This document shows positions 62,289 to 64,000 of a stretch of 64,000 nt of DNA, one piece after another (within the stretch, counting starts at the first letter, position 1; every line of letters begins with the position of its first letter). Below the pieces are notes generated by a model. It ran no database searches, was not told where the DNA came from, and was given only the letters and a program-made list of their open reading frames with translations. This DNA is from Pseudochrobactrum sp. sp1633. Its GTDB lineage: Bacteria > Pseudomonadota > Alphaproteobacteria > Rhizobiales > Rhizobiaceae. The translations under genes and the position numbers were made by a program. The stretch spans positions 62,001 through 126,000 of the forward strand of contig NZ_JARRAE010000008.1 of the NCBI RefSeq assembly GCF_030376605.1. Direction: 5' to 3'.

Positions 62289-63095
62289 ATGAGTGAATGG
62301 GCAATATTCGAGGCTGCGATTCTCGGTCTATTGGAAGGTTTGACTGAGTTTCTTCCGGTTTCGTCTACCGGTCATCTTTTGCTGGCGGGGCATTTTCTCG
62401 GATTTGAATCTACCGGACGCACTTTTGAGGTGCTGATTCAGCTCGGTGCGATCCTGGCCATTTTGAGTGTTTATTTCGGGCGTTTGTGGAAGCTGTTTAC
62501 CGATCTGCCGAATGATGCCGGTGCGCAGCGTTTTGCGACCGGTGTTGTACTGGCGTTTTTGCCCGCCGCGGTTATCGGTGCTTTTGCGCACAGCTATATC
62601 AAGCAGGTTCTGTTTGAAACGCCTATGCTGGTTTGCATCATGCTGATTATCGGCGGTTTCATTTTGCTATGGGTCGATCGGCTGCCGCTGCGTCCGCGCT
62701 ATAATGATGTGACGCAATATCCGCTGAAAATGTGCTTTGCCATTGGTCTCGTGCAATGTCTGGCTATGATTCCAGGCGTGTCACGCTCCGGCTCTACCAT
62801 TGTCGGCGCTTTGCTGATGGGCTCAGACAAGCGCTCTGCGGCGGAGTTTTCCTTCTTTCTGGCGATGCCGACAATGGCCGGTGCTTTTTCCTATGATCTT
62901 TATAAAAACCACGCATTGCTTTCATCCAATGATCTGATGCAGATCGGGGTCGGATTTGTTGCAGCCTTTATTTCCGGTGTGATTGTGGTGCGCTATTTGC
63001 TGGATTATGTTTCCCGCCACGGCTTTGCGCTCTTTGCATGGTGGCGTTTGATTGTCGGTTCCGCCGGTTTGGCTGCATTGCTGGTCTGGGGCTGA
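62289..63095 (+). CDS. uppP: Undecaprenyl-diphosphatase UppP (BacA)
   Basis: Recycles the lipid carrier of peptidoglycan synthesis by removing a phosphate from undecaprenyl diphosphate at the inner membrane; extra copies give bacitracin resistance. From ATG 62289 the protein has 268 aa with about eight hydrophobic segments. Catalytic motifs are [17 protein letters not shown] near the start and [17 protein letters not shown] in the middle. An in-frame ATG at 62265 would add eight residues. Confidence 0.96.
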   Translation: MSEWAIFEAAILGLLEGLTEFLPVSSTGHLLLAGHFLGFESTGRTFEVLIQLGAILAILSVYFGRLWKLFTDLPNDAGAQRFATGVVLAFLPAAVIGAFAHSYIKQVLFETPMLVCIMLIIGGFILLWVDRLPLRPRYNDVTQYPLKMCFAIGLVQCLAMIPGVSRSGSTIVGALLMGSDKRSAAEFSFFLAMPTMAGAFSYDLYKNHALLSSNDLMQIGVGFVAAFISGVIVVRYLLDYVSRHGFALFAWWRLIVGSAGLAALLVWG

Positions 63096-63109
63096 GGCTC
63101 AGAAACAGA

Positions 63110-63137
63110 AAAGGCCCCGAAAGGGGCCTTTATTTTT
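63110..63137. terminator. Bidirectional terminator between uppP and the NDUFA9-like gene
   Basis: AAAGGCCCC, loop GAAA, GGGGCCTTT, then a T-rich run. The two flanking genes converge on it. Confidence 0.9.
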
Positions 63138-63152
63138 ATTCAGCTTGTTGGT

Positions 63153-64000
63153 TTAACGGGCAAGGCTTGCCTTGTCATACTGGCCCAGAGCACGGTAGCG
63201 CCACAGATAGGATGGCAGGATCGCATCAATCGCCTGTGGTTTGATGCCCAGACCTTCCAGTGTGAGACCGGCATCAGCGGCTTCCTGCGAAACCACATTG
63301 TTGCTTTTCAGCAGTTTAACCTGATCGCTGGTCAGTGGCGGGTTTGGCAACAGGCCGAGGATTTTGCCCTGCAAGCCGGCAACCCACCAAGGCAGGTTGA
63401 TAAAGGCGCGCTTACGGCCGATCACTTCCAGCGAGATTTCCATGCAGCGGCGCAATGTCAATACTTCCGCACCACCCAGTTCATAGACCTTGCCTGCCTG
63501 AAGCTTACCTTCAACGCTGCGTGCAATCACTTCAGCCACATCGCCGACATAGACCGGCTGGAACTGCGTTTTGCCGCCGCCGATGAGTGGCATGAATGGC
63601 GAGAAGCGGGACATGCTGGCGAATTTGTTGAAGAACTGGTCTTCAGGGCCGAAAATTACACTCGGACGCAGAATAATTGCATCCGGTTTAACGCTCAGTA
63701 CCTGACGTTCAGCTTCAGCTTTGGTGCGGGCATATTCTGCGGCGCTCTTCAGGTCTGCACCGAGTGCAGACATATGGAGCAGTGGCAGACCGGCAGCAGC
63801 CGTTGCTTCAGCCACATGTTTTGCACCAATGGCGTGTACGGTGTTGAAACGCTGCTTGCCGCCTTCAGATAAAATACCAACCAGATTAACAACATAGTCA
63901 GCACCCTGAACGGCGCGTTCAACTGACCAGCGATGACGGATATTGGCCTGTACCAGCTGGATCTGTCCAACATTGCCGAGCGGCTGCATATAATAAGCAA
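63153..64000 (-). CDS. NDUFA9-like NAD(P)-binding protein (complex I-associated), 3' part
   Basis: The frame runs to the window edge, so the N-terminus with the Rossmann glycine motif lies outside. About 281 residues are visible. Segments ADYVVNLVGILSEGGKQRF, HAIGAKHVAEATAAAG and LRPSVIFGPEDQFFNKFA mark the atypical short-chain dehydrogenases related to complex I subunit NDUFA9. In alphaproteobacteria these are linked to respiratory complex I or quinone synthesis; the precise role is not shown here. Confidence 0.88.
   Translation of the reverse strand, partial: AYYMQPLGNVGQIQLVQANIRHRWSVERAVQGADYVVNLVGILSEGGKQRFNTVHAIGAKHVAEATAAAGLPLLHMSALGADLKSAAEYARTKAEAERQVLSVKPDAIILRPSVIFGPEDQFFNKFASMSRFSPFMPLIGGGKTQFQPVYVGDVAEVIARSVEGKLQAGKVYELGGAEVLTLRRCMEISLEVIGRKRAFINLPWWVAGLQGKILGLLPNPPLTSDQVKLLKSNNVVSQEAADAGLTLEGLGIKPQAIDAILPSYLWRYRALGQYDKASLAR

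Overview
The window is chromosomal DNA of an alphaproteobacterium of the Brucellaceae / Hyphomicrobiales type. The gene content (ubiE-ubiB-coaBC, msrA, prfC, dapB-gpmA, glk, uppP, an NDUFA9-like complex I protein) and the wording of individual proteins, for example MsrA and UppP, fit relatives of Brucella such as Pseudochrobactrum or Falsochrobactrum. The genus is my inference; I could run no search.

Left core (1-28,420). This part begins inside an amino-acid ABC transporter (permease, ATPase) followed by an M20 hydrolase. A periplasmic pair comes next: YceI and an exported FMN 2-hydroxy-acid dehydrogenase. Then tRNA-Ser(GGA), a small membrane protein and msrA. A long nucleoside-uptake and salvage run spans 6,684-15,756: BMP-type binding protein, duplex ATPase, isochorismatase-like protein, two permeases, cytidine deaminase, purine nucleoside phosphorylase, thymidine phosphorylase and, convergently, uracil phosphoribosyltransferase. 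It is followed by ubiE, ubiB, coaBC (with an extra ribbon-helix-helix N-terminus), amtB, prfC, an HdeD-like membrane protein, cardiolipin synthase, an EEP-family phosphodiesterase and a GAF-GGDEF protein.

Genomic island (about 28,421-52,991). A 24.5-kb element sits in the 3' end of tRNA-Leu(CAG). It is bounded by direct repeats that contain the tRNA 3' end and the tRNA terminator. Inside each boundary lies a perfect 23-bp repeat that looks like integrase arm sites. The right end carries a P4-type integrase. The left end carries an AT-richer module of four genes: an unknown protein, two small AlpA/excisionase-like HTH proteins, and a HTH-zinc-ribbon tyrosine recombinase. Then come another unknown protein and a broken hsdM. 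The centre is a complete, tightly coupled BREX phage-defence operon: brxE-brxA-brxB-brxC-pglX-(DUF262/DUF1524 nuclease)-pglZ-brxL. Its BrxL ends in a domain that strongly resembles the C-terminal, phospholipase-D-like domain of the eukaryotic ESCRT-associated protein MITD1, where the Lon protease domain would be expected. BREX is followed by a decayed IS481-family element that was itself split by a decayed IS66 element.

Right core (52,973-64,000). tRNA-Leu is followed by mostly minus-strand housekeeping genes: gpmA, dapB, an MsbA-like ABC exporter, glucokinase, the murein endopeptidase MepA, an NAD-epimerase, queG and a glutathione S-transferase. uppP follows on the plus strand, and the window ends inside an NDUFA9-like gene.

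The most interesting material is the BREX operon: its hybrid composition (BrxE at the front, BrxL at the end), the nuclease embedded between pglX and pglZ, the MITD1-like tail on BrxL, and the compositional mosaic inside pglX.
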